In this document: one piece after another, positions 11,280-21,751 of the stretch
Numbering within the stretch: the first letter of the stretch is position 1
Layout of the letters: the number at the start of each line of letters is the position of its first letter
Assembly (NCBI GenBank): GCA_036897095.1
Contig: JAYMSP010002708.1
Location: 1 to 22,843, forward strand
Source: Plantago elongata
Taxonomy: Eukaryota > Streptophyta > Magnoliopsida > Lamiales > Plantaginaceae
Length of the DNA stretch: 22,843 nucleotides
Reading direction: 5' to 3'
Made by a program: the position numbers and the translations under genes
The notes under the pieces: model-generated
Database searches by the model: none
What the model was told of the DNA's origin: nothing
What the model saw: the letters and a program-made list of their open reading frames with translations, nothing else

Positions 11280-14200
11280 TCAATTTAATAGTATAAATAC
11301 CCCATTTATTTATGCTCTCATTATATACACAATATACAAGTGAAGAATGAACTCTTCATTATCTCTATTATACTTTATACTATTTTCATGTACTTCTCTC
11401 TTTTTCTCTTAATACGTTATCATCACGATAATGCTCAACCAACTGATAGAGTGTACTATGATTCGAAAGAAAAACTAGAAAAAGAAGAGAGTTCCAGTTG
11501 ACAATGAATGATGATGATCATGAATTAGAGATTTCTTATAACATCATCCCTCCATCTCTCAATTTTCAACAATTATTCATTTTATTGTTTTGATTTTTGA
11601 GATTATATACTAATAAGTTATTTCTTCTTATAGTTCATTCTAAAGATGCATGAAGCCGACATTCGACGATGGTATACCCATGACATACTTAAGATCATGA
11701 CAAAGAATTTTGATCGTGGAATACATATGATCAGTTACAAGTTTTGAGACTTGGAGCTTACATGCGAATAATGCCATCAATTGAGCTATATATCATTTAA
11801 AAAGATAAAACTATTACTCATCATCTTTCCAAATAAGTTATTTTATTTACTTCTTTGAAGATTCTTTTTCTCATCATATGGTATTATTTAACCACTCCAA
11901 TTTTATTTTTAGTGGTGAATTATATCAAAACTCATATTTTGAAAGAACGCTTTTCAAGCAGTTATATAATACAAAATCATATTCTCTAAAATGAATATGT
12001 GCTAAATATAAAGCCAAGATAAGGCAAAATTTATATATTCCTTCACCATCAAGATGGAAACTTAAAAAGTTAAATACCTTACTATCAAAGATCCGCAAAT
12101 CTTGAATTTTTATAGAACCAACCAAAGTGGTACAAAAATGAAAGTTGTTAAAATTTATGTCCGCAGACATATCATGTGAATATGATAAATCCATATGCTT
12201 ATGGATCAAATGCTCTAGCTTTGTTTAGCTAGCCAAAGATGAAATGTCGACCTATACTGGAAAAAAAAAGACATTATTGATGTGATGCAAATATAGTATA
12301 GAATAATCAACCGGCGTAATTGGGAGATGGTGTGCGAAGAAAAAGTGGGTTAACCACTATTTGATATATACAAGTGTATCCATGATCACACCACAAGAGG
12401 TGTTTGAAAAAAAAAGTTGTAAACTTTGCTTCAAAAACCATGGTCAATTTACAAAATTTGATTCTTCTCATTCCCTGAAGTGAATGTGAACATTTTGCTT
12501 GTTTATACATGCATCAAACACCAAACAAGTATAAAATAGAACTCATCAACCTCAATTTTAGAGAAAATATGCAACTTGATGTGACAAATTAGGCCATGCG
12601 GTTATAACTTAACCGTTTATGTGAACCTGAAGTTTCCATGTGATTATGTGCTGAAATCTACCTCGTGTTGTATTTATTATTATGGCAAGACACAATATTG
12701 AGATTAAGTCTGGAAATGGAGATCTAGAATTAACAAAAATCACACTTTCAAAGTTGACAATTATTGATGTATACATGGACTTTACTCACAATAGTGATCC
12801 TCAATTTGAGAATAAATTTATTTTTAGCACAAGAAAATTTAACTGTGCAAATACATTGCATCACTATCATATTGTTCTCCGCAGAGAACTAATGCGTGAA
12901 GCATACACTAGTTGTATGCATACATCAATTTTTAAGCTGGACAATATATCTTAATGAGCCCTAGTTTTCCCAACTTAGGGGAGTAATAACATGAATAATT
13001 AAGCTGGTAACAAATTCGTAAAGTAATCCTATATATTTGAAAGTTCAAACTTGAACTAAAGATTCAACTTCATGTTACTATATCAAGATATGTTCAAACA
13101 TGAAGTTTTATGATTTGAATGTTAACCCGCTATGACCCTATTTTGAGACGTACAGAATAACATATCCATTATAGAATGACATGTGATGAAGATTGAGATA
13201 TCTTGCCTATGGTACTAACGATTCATTCACCTTAGTGAATTACAACTCCAGTACAATACAATACAAGAGAATGACAAGATATGACAGTTAGTACTCCTAA
13301 AGAGTAATGGATGTCATAAAAGGCATATATATATTTGAACTATAATATATGGCATATATGAAATGAAATGGTACCTACAAAAATATTCTGATATCAATTA
13401 TCAAGTAATTACTTGAAAAATCAAAGAGAGAGATTTGAGATACCGATATACATGGAACCGAGAAATGAATAAGCATATGCAAAATTCGATGGACATGATA
13501 TATTGGATATGTAAATGGGGATCTTACATGTGAGTCCATTCGATGACATCAATCGTAGAAAATGAGCTCATGGACCTGAAGTCCAATTAATTAAACGAAT
13601 TCGAAATACCGACAAGTTTTTCCTTGCAAGTCATATATTTTGAGAAATTTCAATGAGGAAAGATATAATCTCTAACAATTAGTCTCAAGGAGACTAAAAG
13701 TACCATGTTAACAAACATCATGAATTGAATGAGTAAAGTTCTTGAGGGACTAATATGTGAAACCTCTATACTCATATGATAATCAACTTTATGTTGATTA
13801 AATACAAAATAGTTTTTACCGCAGTGAACTATTGAAATGAGTTAAAATTATCAATACTCATGAAAAGTAATATTGGTTACACCGATTGTGGCTCAACCTG
13901 AAGTTTGAACATATCAAAGTGATAATGACTAAAAATCATTGAGTACTTTTGCGCATCACATGAGCAATTGTTGCACTCTTTTTTCCCTCGACTAGGTTTT
14001 TTTCCCACCGAATTTTTCCTAGCAAGGTTTTTAACGAGGCAACATTATTAGCGCATATAATTATCTCCACCGCCATATCATTGATACATGTGATAAAGAT
14101 AAAGTCATGAGACTTATATGTCCAACTTTACAATATTATGGAGTAGTGTTATGAACATTGAAACTACATGATGTTCCAAGTGTTTGACAAGTTCTTCCAC

Positions 14201-14380
14201 ATGAAGGCGAGTTACATATTGCATATGTTCTTCTCCGACATCATCTATGTAATGTATATTTCATTCAAGTACATAAGATTTGAAGATTTGCTCATCAAAT
14301 CATATCATTTTGAAGAATTACAATGATGCATCGATCAGGGAAGTTGGTTACAAACTGCACTATTTTTCCCTTGAGTTAAA
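11280..14380 (+). mobile_element. Fossil Ty1-copia-type LTR retrotransposon remains, heavily broken
   Basis: The left side looks like the 3' part of a copia LTR. It has a TATA-like TATAAATA at 11292-11299, a GAATGAACTCTTCATTATCT block near 11346, and CTTAATACGTTATCATCACG near 11408, close to the end-of-LTR signature common in one plant copia group. The right side has the conserved segment that precedes the 3' LTR in that group (about 13962-14050, including CCTAGCAAGG and TTTTTAACGAGGCAACATT). A possible 3' LTR start (TGTTATGAACATTG) lies near 14147. A weaker second copy of the pre-LTR segment lies at about 14320-14375, so more than one insertion or a rearrangement may be present. The interior has no long open frame and is broken many times over; the element looks old. 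Outer borders are approximate. Confidence 0.7.
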
Positions 14381-15578
14381 GAAGATATTATAAATGGCAA
14401 AGAATATTGACGTAGAAATAACTCAACAACGTATGGGATTCCACCGCTATCTTATTCATTTGAAGGAAGTGACAAACGAAAAATTTTGTTTCACAACTGC
14501 ACAGAGAGATGCAATAAAGCATGTGTATACGATAGGTGCAATTCTACAGGAGAACGAACGAGTTGTGTTTACGTAATCCTATCTTGAAACATCAATCATT
14601 CTAGTATGTCGTTATTTATGCGAACATGACAACAACTTACTTTTACAATTAATGACCTAATAGAACGTACCATGCATAAATCACAAATGAAATTATCGGT
14701 ATACGTACGACTTTTAGGTTTACGTAAAGAAATTACTGAACGGCGGAAAAGGAAAATGTAAAAGATTAGATTGGGTGGAGTAAATAGCTATATATTAGGG
14801 CTCTCCATTAAAAATGTCAATTACTAGCTACGTCCCAATTAATTATAAACATTATAATGTAATATTCAATCTCTTTCGTCCCGATCAATTCTATACACTT
14901 CCAGATTTTACAAACTTGAATGTCTAGATACCGAAATCTTCTACTCATGCCGCATTGTTTACTCTCTAAAGGCTCCACATAAGACCGTAACAAGCAAGTG
15001 AATACGATACTAGAACTAATAGATTAACTCCACATTATTGACATTTAAGAAAGTTCCGATCCACTATCTACTCACACTGATCTTTACCCACATTAAATTG
15101 TTCATTCATTCTAAAACTCTCTTTCAATTCTATTTTAAAAATCACTCCGTCCCTTTGCATTTTCTAAAATTCTTATTTTCAATCGTTCAACATAACTTTA
15201 CATATTTTAGCCACTAGACATCTACATTTTACACGAATCAATCATGATTTACGAAGTTAATCGGGATGAAGAAAGTAAGATTTGGAGGAGATGGAGTGAG
15301 GTTCTGGAGTAGTCTTGGTTACATCATCGAGGGGAAAGAAACGTAACCGACCGATCGGTGCATACAAGCGTTACGTTATTAGATGTAAAATGAGTCTAAA
15401 GCGAACCGAAAGAAACAACAGATTTGGACAAAATAATCCTACGTAAATGACATGGTGATGGCTTTAATTTGTCTTTTGTGTAACCTCAATACCACTACAA
15501 TATTGTCCTCTCCTCAAATTCAAGCCACGTTAGACCATTTCTCAACTGATTCCTCTACACTGCCATCTTTTACTCCCT
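14381..15578. other. Intergenic DNA upstream of the CCCH zinc finger gene
   Basis: No gene is seen. Faint Stowaway-like ends are listed separately. The final 250 bp should hold the promoter of the zinc finger gene. An ACCGAC core, the kind bound by DREB/CBF factors, lies at about 15347 inside an AACCGACCGATCGGT palindromic stretch, but its use is only a guess. Confidence 0.4.
14871..15277. mobile_element. Possible Stowaway-like MITE remnant
   Basis: The left edge CTCTTTCGTCCCGATCAA and the right edge read inwards, TACTTTCTTCATCCCGATTAA, are imperfect inverted copies. They resemble the CTCCCTCCGTCCC terminus of Stowaway (Tc1/mariner) MITEs. An ACTCCGTCCC block also lies inside at about 15146. 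No unambiguous TA duplication can be assigned. This is a weak call that could be chance similarity in AT-rich DNA. Confidence 0.3.
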
Positions 15579-15658
15579 ATTTAACGAGCTTCACTTCACT
15601 TTATTGTTCTACAATCTGAGTAGTTGCTTTCAGCTTGAGAGAGTAAAGAGGAGTCAAG
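15579..15658 (+). promoter_or_regulatory. TATA-like box and non-coding first exon of the CCCH zinc finger gene
   Basis: TATTTAA at 15579-15585 sits in a pyrimidine-rich context. About 30 bases downstream a plausible transcription start opens a short leader exon that ends at the donor CAAG|GTATAT at 15658/15659. This fits a gene with an untranslated first exon. The exact start site is inferred. Confidence 0.5.
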
Positions 15659-16318
15659 GTATATCGAGTGCTCTCTTCTTTCTCTTCACATATATTGTAC
15701 TATGTTTTGCTTGAAGTAATTCGCTATTTAACATGTTCCGCTAGTGAAATGAACTAACTTTAGCGGATTTTTGTAAGAGACTTGACTTTTATAAAACTAG
15801 TTTTTCACTGATCGCATATAGATCGATGATGAGTTTGGTAACTTAAGTGGCGATCAAATCAATCTTAACCCGCTTAAAATTGGTGTCTTTTCTTTTTTTC
15901 ATATATATAAGACTTAAAAAGATATATCATCATTAGCTACCTTTTGATTATTTTGTATTGTAGATGTGGAAGTCGTTGTTAGTTGGTATGGATTGTAGAT
16001 AATTGTATAAAATCTCTTATGCTCATTATACTTTTTTGAAAGTTTATTGATAATAATTTTGGCTATCCATAGATATCTACGATTGGGAGAGAAAGTGGAA
16101 GAGAGATACGAGCCTGTTTTGGCACTCTGTCGTTTTTAAATGTTAATTTATGACAAATAAAGATTGACAAGATGAATGATCTGTATAATTGATGATTGGA
16201 ACTTTGTTTTGTAATTGTGTTGTGGAATCTGAAAGGATGCATGCATTCAAGACAATCACTAAGTGAAGGATATCCACATAATAATTGGTTTGAGAAGCTT
16301 TCTATTTGTTCTTGCTAG
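15659..16318 (+). other. Leader (5' UTR) intron of the CCCH zinc finger gene
   Basis: A donor AAG|GTATAT at 15659 pairs with an acceptor TTCTTGCTAG at 16318. The body is T-rich, as plant introns are. The acceptor lies only 12 bases before the ATG. No ORF of note and no repeat is visible inside. Leader introns of this type often raise expression in plants, but that role is not shown by the sequence. Confidence 0.6.
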
Positions 16319-16330
16319 GTTGAGGCTTGC

Positions 16331-18437
16331 ATGGACTTCACTGAATCAATTGAGGTGGTGTTAGATAAGGTGAAGGAGCAAGATCCCGAAAATGCTGTCA
16401 AGATAGTTGGCTATCTCTTGTTGGAGGAGCATGGAGAGCAAGAGATGATACGATTAGCTCATGGCACACGCGATATGCTCCTACACTCGATCAACAGGGC
16501 AAAAGCAGCCCTCAACTTACATCCACAGACTCTCACCGCCCCCACCACCAACAATCTACCACCTGAAGGGAAAAAACAACTCGTCTCAAAACTACCTACA
16601 AAGTTCACCCCCTTTGTACCCTCTTCCTCTCGACTTCCTATCTCACCTACTGTCCCTGAAGTTCAAAATATCCCAACCGACACTTACAATGTCCCGATGT
16701 ACGATCCTTCAATATACAACTATGAATATGTTCACTTCCCCCATAGTGGTTCGACTTTCCACTATCAACCTCAATTTATGCCTATGGAGTCCTTCTTCCA
16801 ATGTCAACCTCCCCCAGAAGGTCAATTTTTTGAGTATTATCCGTATTTCCAGGGCAATCCGGAGCTTTCGGTACATCAAAGGTCGAACCAAAAACCTCAT
16901 GCAGTTTCCGCTGAGATGAGGTTTTGTGAACGCTTCAGCAGGGGGTACTGTAAGTACGGTGGAGATTGCAAGTTCTTGCATGCTGTTCATGTGACCGATG
17001 ACTACATTCTAGTTCTTAGTACTCCAAATGCAAATGAAGAGGTAAAGGAATACCATGCCTTATCACATGGATCTGTGAAAGAGCTTGAGGTTGAGGTCGT
17101 TGGAATTCTAAAATCTAAAGGTCCAATTCCAGTCCCAACAACTATGTTACCAGCACTCTACCAGGAAAAGTATGGAAGGAAGCTCCAGGCCAACGGGTAT
17201 TTCACTGAGAAATTTATGCAAGGGAAAGTCATTTGTGGCCTAGCGGAACTTCTTTCTCATATGACGGCTACCATTCGAGTATTCGATAGGTTTGTCTTCC
17301 GAAAATTGCTATAAATCTATTATCATTCTACTATTATACTAGAGAGTCTACCAGCAGTTATCACCCTAGCATCTAAAAGAAGCTCTCATACACATGCGGA
17401 TTAATATATACATTGTTGAATTACAGGGATGGGGAGGCTTGTGTGATTCTAGCTGAGGATGTCCCAAAATACATGAAGTCTATCGAGGAAGCGAACAAAG
17501 AAGAACAAGCATTTGACAGTTCATGTCAAATTTATCTTACTTTCCCTCCACATAGCTCGTTTACGCACAGAGACATCAACGATTATTTCGAGTAAGAAAT
17601 TAAGTCTGAGTTGGAGTGCCCAAACAGTAGTGCGACACTCTCTCATGTATCTCGTTATCGAATAAACATTTTATTCGTATATTTACTTACGTGCAGATAT
17701 AACTTCGGACCGGTCAAAAGTGTTCGAATTCCTACCCAGGAGCAAAGAATGTATGGATTTGTGACATTTCTATGCCAAGAATCTGTCACTAATGTACTAG
17801 CGAAAGGTAATCCTCATTTCATTTGCGGGATGCGAGTATTGGCAAAACCTTACCGTGACAAACAAACATCTGCTGAAAGGTATCTTCGACAATTTTATTC
17901 ATGTTCAATATCAAACGCTTTTCTTACAAATAGAGAGCAGTTGAAAGATAAATAGGCTAACACATATAAATTAATAAATATAACAATTTTATTCGTGTTC
18001 TCTACTATGATGTTTTTTTTTTTTGTATTCTAACATCCTAGTATAATATTCTATATGCAGAAAGATAGAAGAAACTGCACATCGTTCCACACGAAACATA
18101 GTCGATGTTGAATCCAAGAATCAATCAAGCAAGAACTTGAACTTTTTATTCTTCCAAATTAATATATATATGTACTTACTACCATAATTTTCTTGCTTGA
18201 TACCAGATTTATAATCAATTTTTATTTGTTTTCTCCTGTTTTGCTCATGGTTCTCCAGATTCAACATCCAAATCAAGTTCTCCGAAAGAGCAACTTAATG
18301 AGGAACAAGAGAGACAAGTCGATCTTAAGGGAAAGAAGATATTGGAAATGGGAGTCACCAAGCTATCAAGCCATATCCCTAAAGGTTATCAAAGCTTTCT
18401 AACTAATTTGTATCTACAAGCTACATGTTTTGATTAG
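16331..18437 (+). CDS. CCCH zinc finger / OST-HTH / RRM RNA-binding protein, C3H18-like (about 517 aa, 5 coding exons)
   Basis: Coding exons are 16331-17289, 17427-17591, 17697-17879, 18061-18128 (3' end tentative) and 18259-18437, summing to 518 codons with the stop. The N-terminal 50 residues (MDFTESIEVVLDKVKEQDPENAVKIVGYLL start) are the helical module shared by this plant family. A proline-rich linker follows. Then comes a CCCH finger, C199-x7-C207-x5-C213-x3-H217. Residues about 246-330 fit the OST-HTH/LOTUS domain (PTTMLPALYQEKYGRKL). An RRM spans about 353-430 with RNP2-like IYLTFP and RNP1-like RMYGFVTF. The tail is charged (SPKEQLNEEQERQ) and ends near GYQSF. The set matches Arabidopsis C3H18 (At2g05160; about 536 aa from memory), a probable cytoplasmic mRNA-binding protein. 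The first three junctions are GT-AG and match conserved sequence. The intron between exons 4 and 5 needs a GC donor (TCAA|GCAAGA), so the C terminus is less certain. Confidence 0.9.
17983..18018 (+). repeat. Short segment in zinc finger gene intron 3 repeated at 22450-22487
   Basis: ACAATTTTATTCGTGTTCTC plus the following TACTAT and a long T run lies in the intron upstream of exon 4. A near copy (ACAACTTTATTCTTGTTCTC, then TACTAT and a T run) lies at 22450-22487, directly before the second foldback-transposon copy. About 90 percent identity over roughly 36 bases. Confidence 0.55.
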
Positions 18438-18502
18438 TGTTGTCGTTAGGTAAGTCGAGACTCTATTCATAAATATGCCATTTATATAGTATGTGTTCGG
18501 GG

Positions 18503-19640
18503 AAATTTTATTTTAGGTACACTGGAATGAGATTGTGTTATCTTAAATATATTAAAATGAGAGTGATCAATTTGGGTATACTAATTCAACCATCCATCCG
18601 ATTGAAGAACTCCGATCGATTTTCAGATTGAATTGATGGCGTGGCCGTCGGACTTGTGATTTTCCTTTCAAATTCGTATTTGACATGTATTTAACTTGTA
18701 TTTTTGTATTTATAATTTAAATACGGGACACGTATCGGGTATACATTAATTCTCGGTATAAATTGTGTATTATAAATATAAAATAATTTTAAAAATTATG
18801 AAAAATATTTTTTAAATTATAAAAATTCTTTTTACATTTTTTTACAAACAATAAAAAAATTACATTTTCTTAAAAAAAATAAAAAAATTAAAATCGAATT
18901 AGCTAATTTTTTGGTAAAAATTGTTTAATACAATTCAAAAATATTTTAAATAATATTAAAAAATGCAATTTGCTACAGTCTACCTTTATTTGGGTCTTTG
19001 AATTTTGTAAGTGATTCGTCTTTTTTTATTGTAGCAAATTATATTTTTAAATTTATTTTTATTTTTATTTTATTTATTTATTTTATATGTAATAAATTAT
19101 AAAATGTTTTTTTATATTTTTAAAAATATTTTTTAGAATTTTTTACATCATTTTTTAATTTTATTAAACATTTTAAACCCAGAAATTACAAGAGAGTGAC
19201 ATGTGCCCCATATTTCAATTCGAATTTCAAAATTTCAAATTAAATATTTGAATATGAGAGCTTTGTAGCTAATGTGAATTTATTTTAATTTTTCATTGTA
19301 AAATATGTAAAATGAATTTATAAATTTTAAAATATTTTTCATAAATTTTAAATCATTTTATAATTACAATACACAATTTATACCGAAAATTAACGTGGAC
19401 GCAATACGTGTCCCGTATTTAAATTTTAAATGCAAAAATACAAGTCAAATACGGATCAAATACGAATTTGGAAGTAAAATCGCAAGTTCGGCGGCTACGT
19501 TATCAATTTAATCGGAAAATCGATCGAAGTTCCTCAATTGGACCAGTGATTGTACTAGTGTACCGAAATTGGTCACTCTCAATTTAATCTATCCAAAGTG
19601 ACAACGTCTCACTCTAATGTACCTAAAATAATTTTTTTCC
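18503..19640. mobile_element. Long foldback DNA transposon, non-autonomous, superfamily unassigned (about 1.14 kb)
   Basis: The two halves are inverted copies of each other. Left landmarks (ATTTTAGGTACACTGGAATG near 18510, TCCGATCGATTTTCAGATTG near 18611, AAATACGGGACACGTAT near 18719, GGTATAAATTGTG near 18755) recur reversed on the right: CACAATTTATACC (19372), ATACGTGTCCCGTATTT (19405), CGGAAAATCGATCGA (19513) and GTACCTAAAATAATTT (19619). The arms extend inward to TTTGCTACA (18969) and TGTAGCAAA (19031), leaving a spacer of roughly 50 bp. I see no transposase. Arm identity looks like 80-85 percent by eye. A clear target-site duplication was not found; MULE-like foldback elements have such long arms but the family is not established. 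A transcript across it could form a long hairpin. Confidence 0.82.
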
Positions 19641-19755
19641 GCATGGATCTAAACTCATACCATATCATTCTTGAACCCGACCCCATATTCTTCATTAACT
19701 ATGGGTCTGGGTATGGGTACAAATATCACAAAAGTTTGTTTTATATTACAAGATA

Positions 19756-19925
19756 CTCCCTCCGTCCCGGTTTAGAAGTATCACTTCCTTAAATAAAATA
19801 TATATTTTTTATATTTTACATTACCTCTCATACTTTATTTACTATTTCTTCTACTTTAACCAATCACGTTCATAATTTATTAACTTCTTTTTTATTTATA
19901 TTTTTTTTTTTTTAAATTTGTATTC
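19756..19925. mobile_element. Stowaway-type MITE, one end recognisable
   Basis: TA|CTCCCTCCGTCCCGG at 19754-19770 is the canonical plant Stowaway (Tc1/mariner) terminus preceded by its TA target. The AT-rich body that follows is typical. No matching inverted end was found downstream, so the element is truncated or its far end has decayed; the right border given is only where the AT-rich body stops. Confidence 0.55.
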
Positions 19926-19929
19926 GGTC

Positions 19930-21264
19930 CCGCGGGACATCCAAAGTATATTGGCACGATTGACTTCCACTTGATGAGTCGTTTCATTGTGTGAAGGCTT
20001 GTGCATAAATTGTTCATCCAAAGGAAAAAGTGTTGGCATGGTTGCTCCAGACGTGAAGTTAGATGAGAGGTTAGTATATGCACGGTGGGTTTCATTCTAT
20101 CTTAATATAATATATATAAGTTAGTAGTAATCCATAAAATTTGAAATGCCACGTATTTTAAGCAGGTTGAAAGAGCTAAATCTCCCTGATAGCCCGTTTG
20201 CCTATGAACAAATTGAAAGAACTAAATCTGATAACCCGTTTGCCAATGATGGCTCTAGTAAAGAATAATCCACCCCCAATTTGAAGTTGGATCCGAGCAC
20301 AAGACGAATCATCCGTAAAACTTTACATCTTTATTATTTATACATATCTCAAGTTCTGCCTATATTTGTATTTTAGTAACCGATACTTTGTCTAAGAGAT
20401 ATATATGTACATGTACTCGTTCACCTAAATACGAGTGTAAGTGGCTATTTACATAAAGACCATCAATGTATAATTGGCCTCGTTTCTTATCATCCGTGTA
20501 TTATTAGCCTCCAATATCTACTTGCATTCTGACCCCTCAGTTGTTAAGACTTTTCAGATTTAGACCCATTGAAGCAGATTTGGTCGTTAAGTCAACACAA
20601 ATATACGTAACAATTTCATATGAAAATGATCATGACATCATAGTGATGTGGTAATCATTTCTAATATTTTAGTACTCTCTAGAAAAAGATGTTCTCCTCT
20701 CCCTAATTCCTAATTAATTACCTCCAGTCGTAACATCATCTCATTGAATCTCCTCTCTCTTTTGCGGTCCTCCGACATCAAGTGATTCTATTATTATAAG
20801 CTCTTTTACTATCCAATTAATCATTGACTAGATCTTTCTAATATGACCTATCTCTAGTCCTCTTTTTTCCACCGGTAGCTTCCTTGGCTCCATGAATATA
20901 ACATATACAGGATACTGTAGTTTGAAGATTTCTCGAGTGAAATCTTTGAAATAAATTATTAAAAAAATAAAAAATTGTAATAGACACATACTAAAAATTA
21001 ATATTAATTTAAACCGGATAAATCCGGTATGTACATTTTTTTTACCAAGTTACCGAGTAACAGGTTTTCTTAATTAATTAAGCGGATTTTGGACGTTTTA
21101 GTAATCGAGTTGTGGTTAAACCAGATCGACCCAGGTCGAATCGTCGAGTTTCAAAACATAGGTGAAAACATAAGAGGCACTATAAACCCAATAAACTTTA
21201 GTGTTCATGTTTAGGGTTGTTCATTCCGCTTTTTATCTAATTTGTAAAATTATTGTATATTATA
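19930..21264. other. Intergenic DNA without recognised gene
   Basis: This stretch holds no credible coding region or RNA gene. Apart from a short tandem duplication at 20167-20246 it shows no repeat structure I can name. Base composition is ordinary for the intergenic parts of the window. Confidence 0.5.
20167..20246. repeat. Short imperfect tandem duplication (about 46-bp period)
   Basis: TTGAAAGAGCTAAATCT at 20167 and TTGAAAGAACTAAATCT at 20213 each lead into GATAGCCCGTTTGCC or GATAACCCGTTTGCC. The first copy has about four extra bases in the middle. Confidence 0.75.
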
Positions 21265-21553
21265 TGTTGGAGTATTAATATAGATGACTAGATTCCACAA
21301 CTCTCTACAAAGTTCGAGCTTTTAGATGAGATGGAATTCTATCATGGTATCAAAGCCTCTGGCTCACGCCTACCTGGATTCAAATCTTCACGGAGACAAT
21401 TTCCGCCCGTTATTAAATTTCTACTCGAATGGCCTCTCCAAAGAGGTTGAAATTGACCACGAGTGCGAGGGGGTGTTGGAGTATTAATATATATGACTAG
21501 ATTCCACAACTCTCTACAAAGTTCGAACTTTTAGATGAGATGAAATTCTATCA
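21265..21553. mobile_element. Miniature LTR element (SMART/TRIM class), 289 bp, structurally whole but non-coding
   Basis: Two 80-bp direct repeats, 21265-21344 and 21474-21553, each begin TGTTGGAGTATTAAT and end CTATCA (the TG...CA form of LTRs). Immediately inside the left repeat is TGGTATCAAAGC, close to the primer-binding site complementary to initiator methionine tRNA (usual form TGGTATCAGAGC). Just before the right repeat is a purine tract GAGTGCGAGGGGG. Flanking five-base sequences are TTATA and TTAGA, a near match for a target-site duplication. The 129-bp interior has no coding capacity, so the element must have depended on enzymes from others. The LTRs differ at about 3 of 80 bases, implying an insertion of order one to two million years ago under usual plant rates, with wide error. 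At this size it resembles the SMART subclass of TRIM elements. Confidence 0.85.
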
Positions 21554-21609
21554 TTAGAAAAACAATATGTATGAATATAATTGTAATTGATATATATTAA
21601 TCATAATAC

Positions 21610-21615
21610 TTTATT
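21610..21615 (-). terminator. Poly(A) signal AATAAA for the cysteine-rich peptide gene
   Basis: The minus strand reads AATAAA here, about 137 bases past the stop codon of the peptide gene, a usual distance for a plant 3' UTR. Confidence 0.5.
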
Positions 21616-21672
21616 GACTCGCATATAAAGCGACATAATACATTAATGATTCGCATACGAGGCGATTTAATA
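21615..21672. repeat. Short imperfect tandem duplication next to the peptide gene
   Basis: GACTCGCATATAAAGCGAC (from 21616) and GATTCGCATACGAGGCGAT (from 21648) are adjacent degenerate copies, about 32 bp apart, in the presumed 3' flank of the peptide gene. Confidence 0.5.
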
Positions 21673-21751
21673 TAAACTTTCCAAAAGTTTGGAGATTTGA
21701 TTTGAGAAATCTAATAAAACCAATGGAGAAAAAGTATCAAGTGTACCGGCT

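Noticed and set aside
12682-12954. A 90-codon open frame on the plus strand inside the copia fossil region
   Set aside because: No recognisable domain, low-complexity AT-rich composition, and it lies within old retroelement remains; treated as chance or fossil sequence.
14394-14576. A 60-codon open frame on the plus strand beyond the copia fossil
   Set aside because: No recognisable domain or splice partners, and it adjoins retroelement remains; not supported as a gene.
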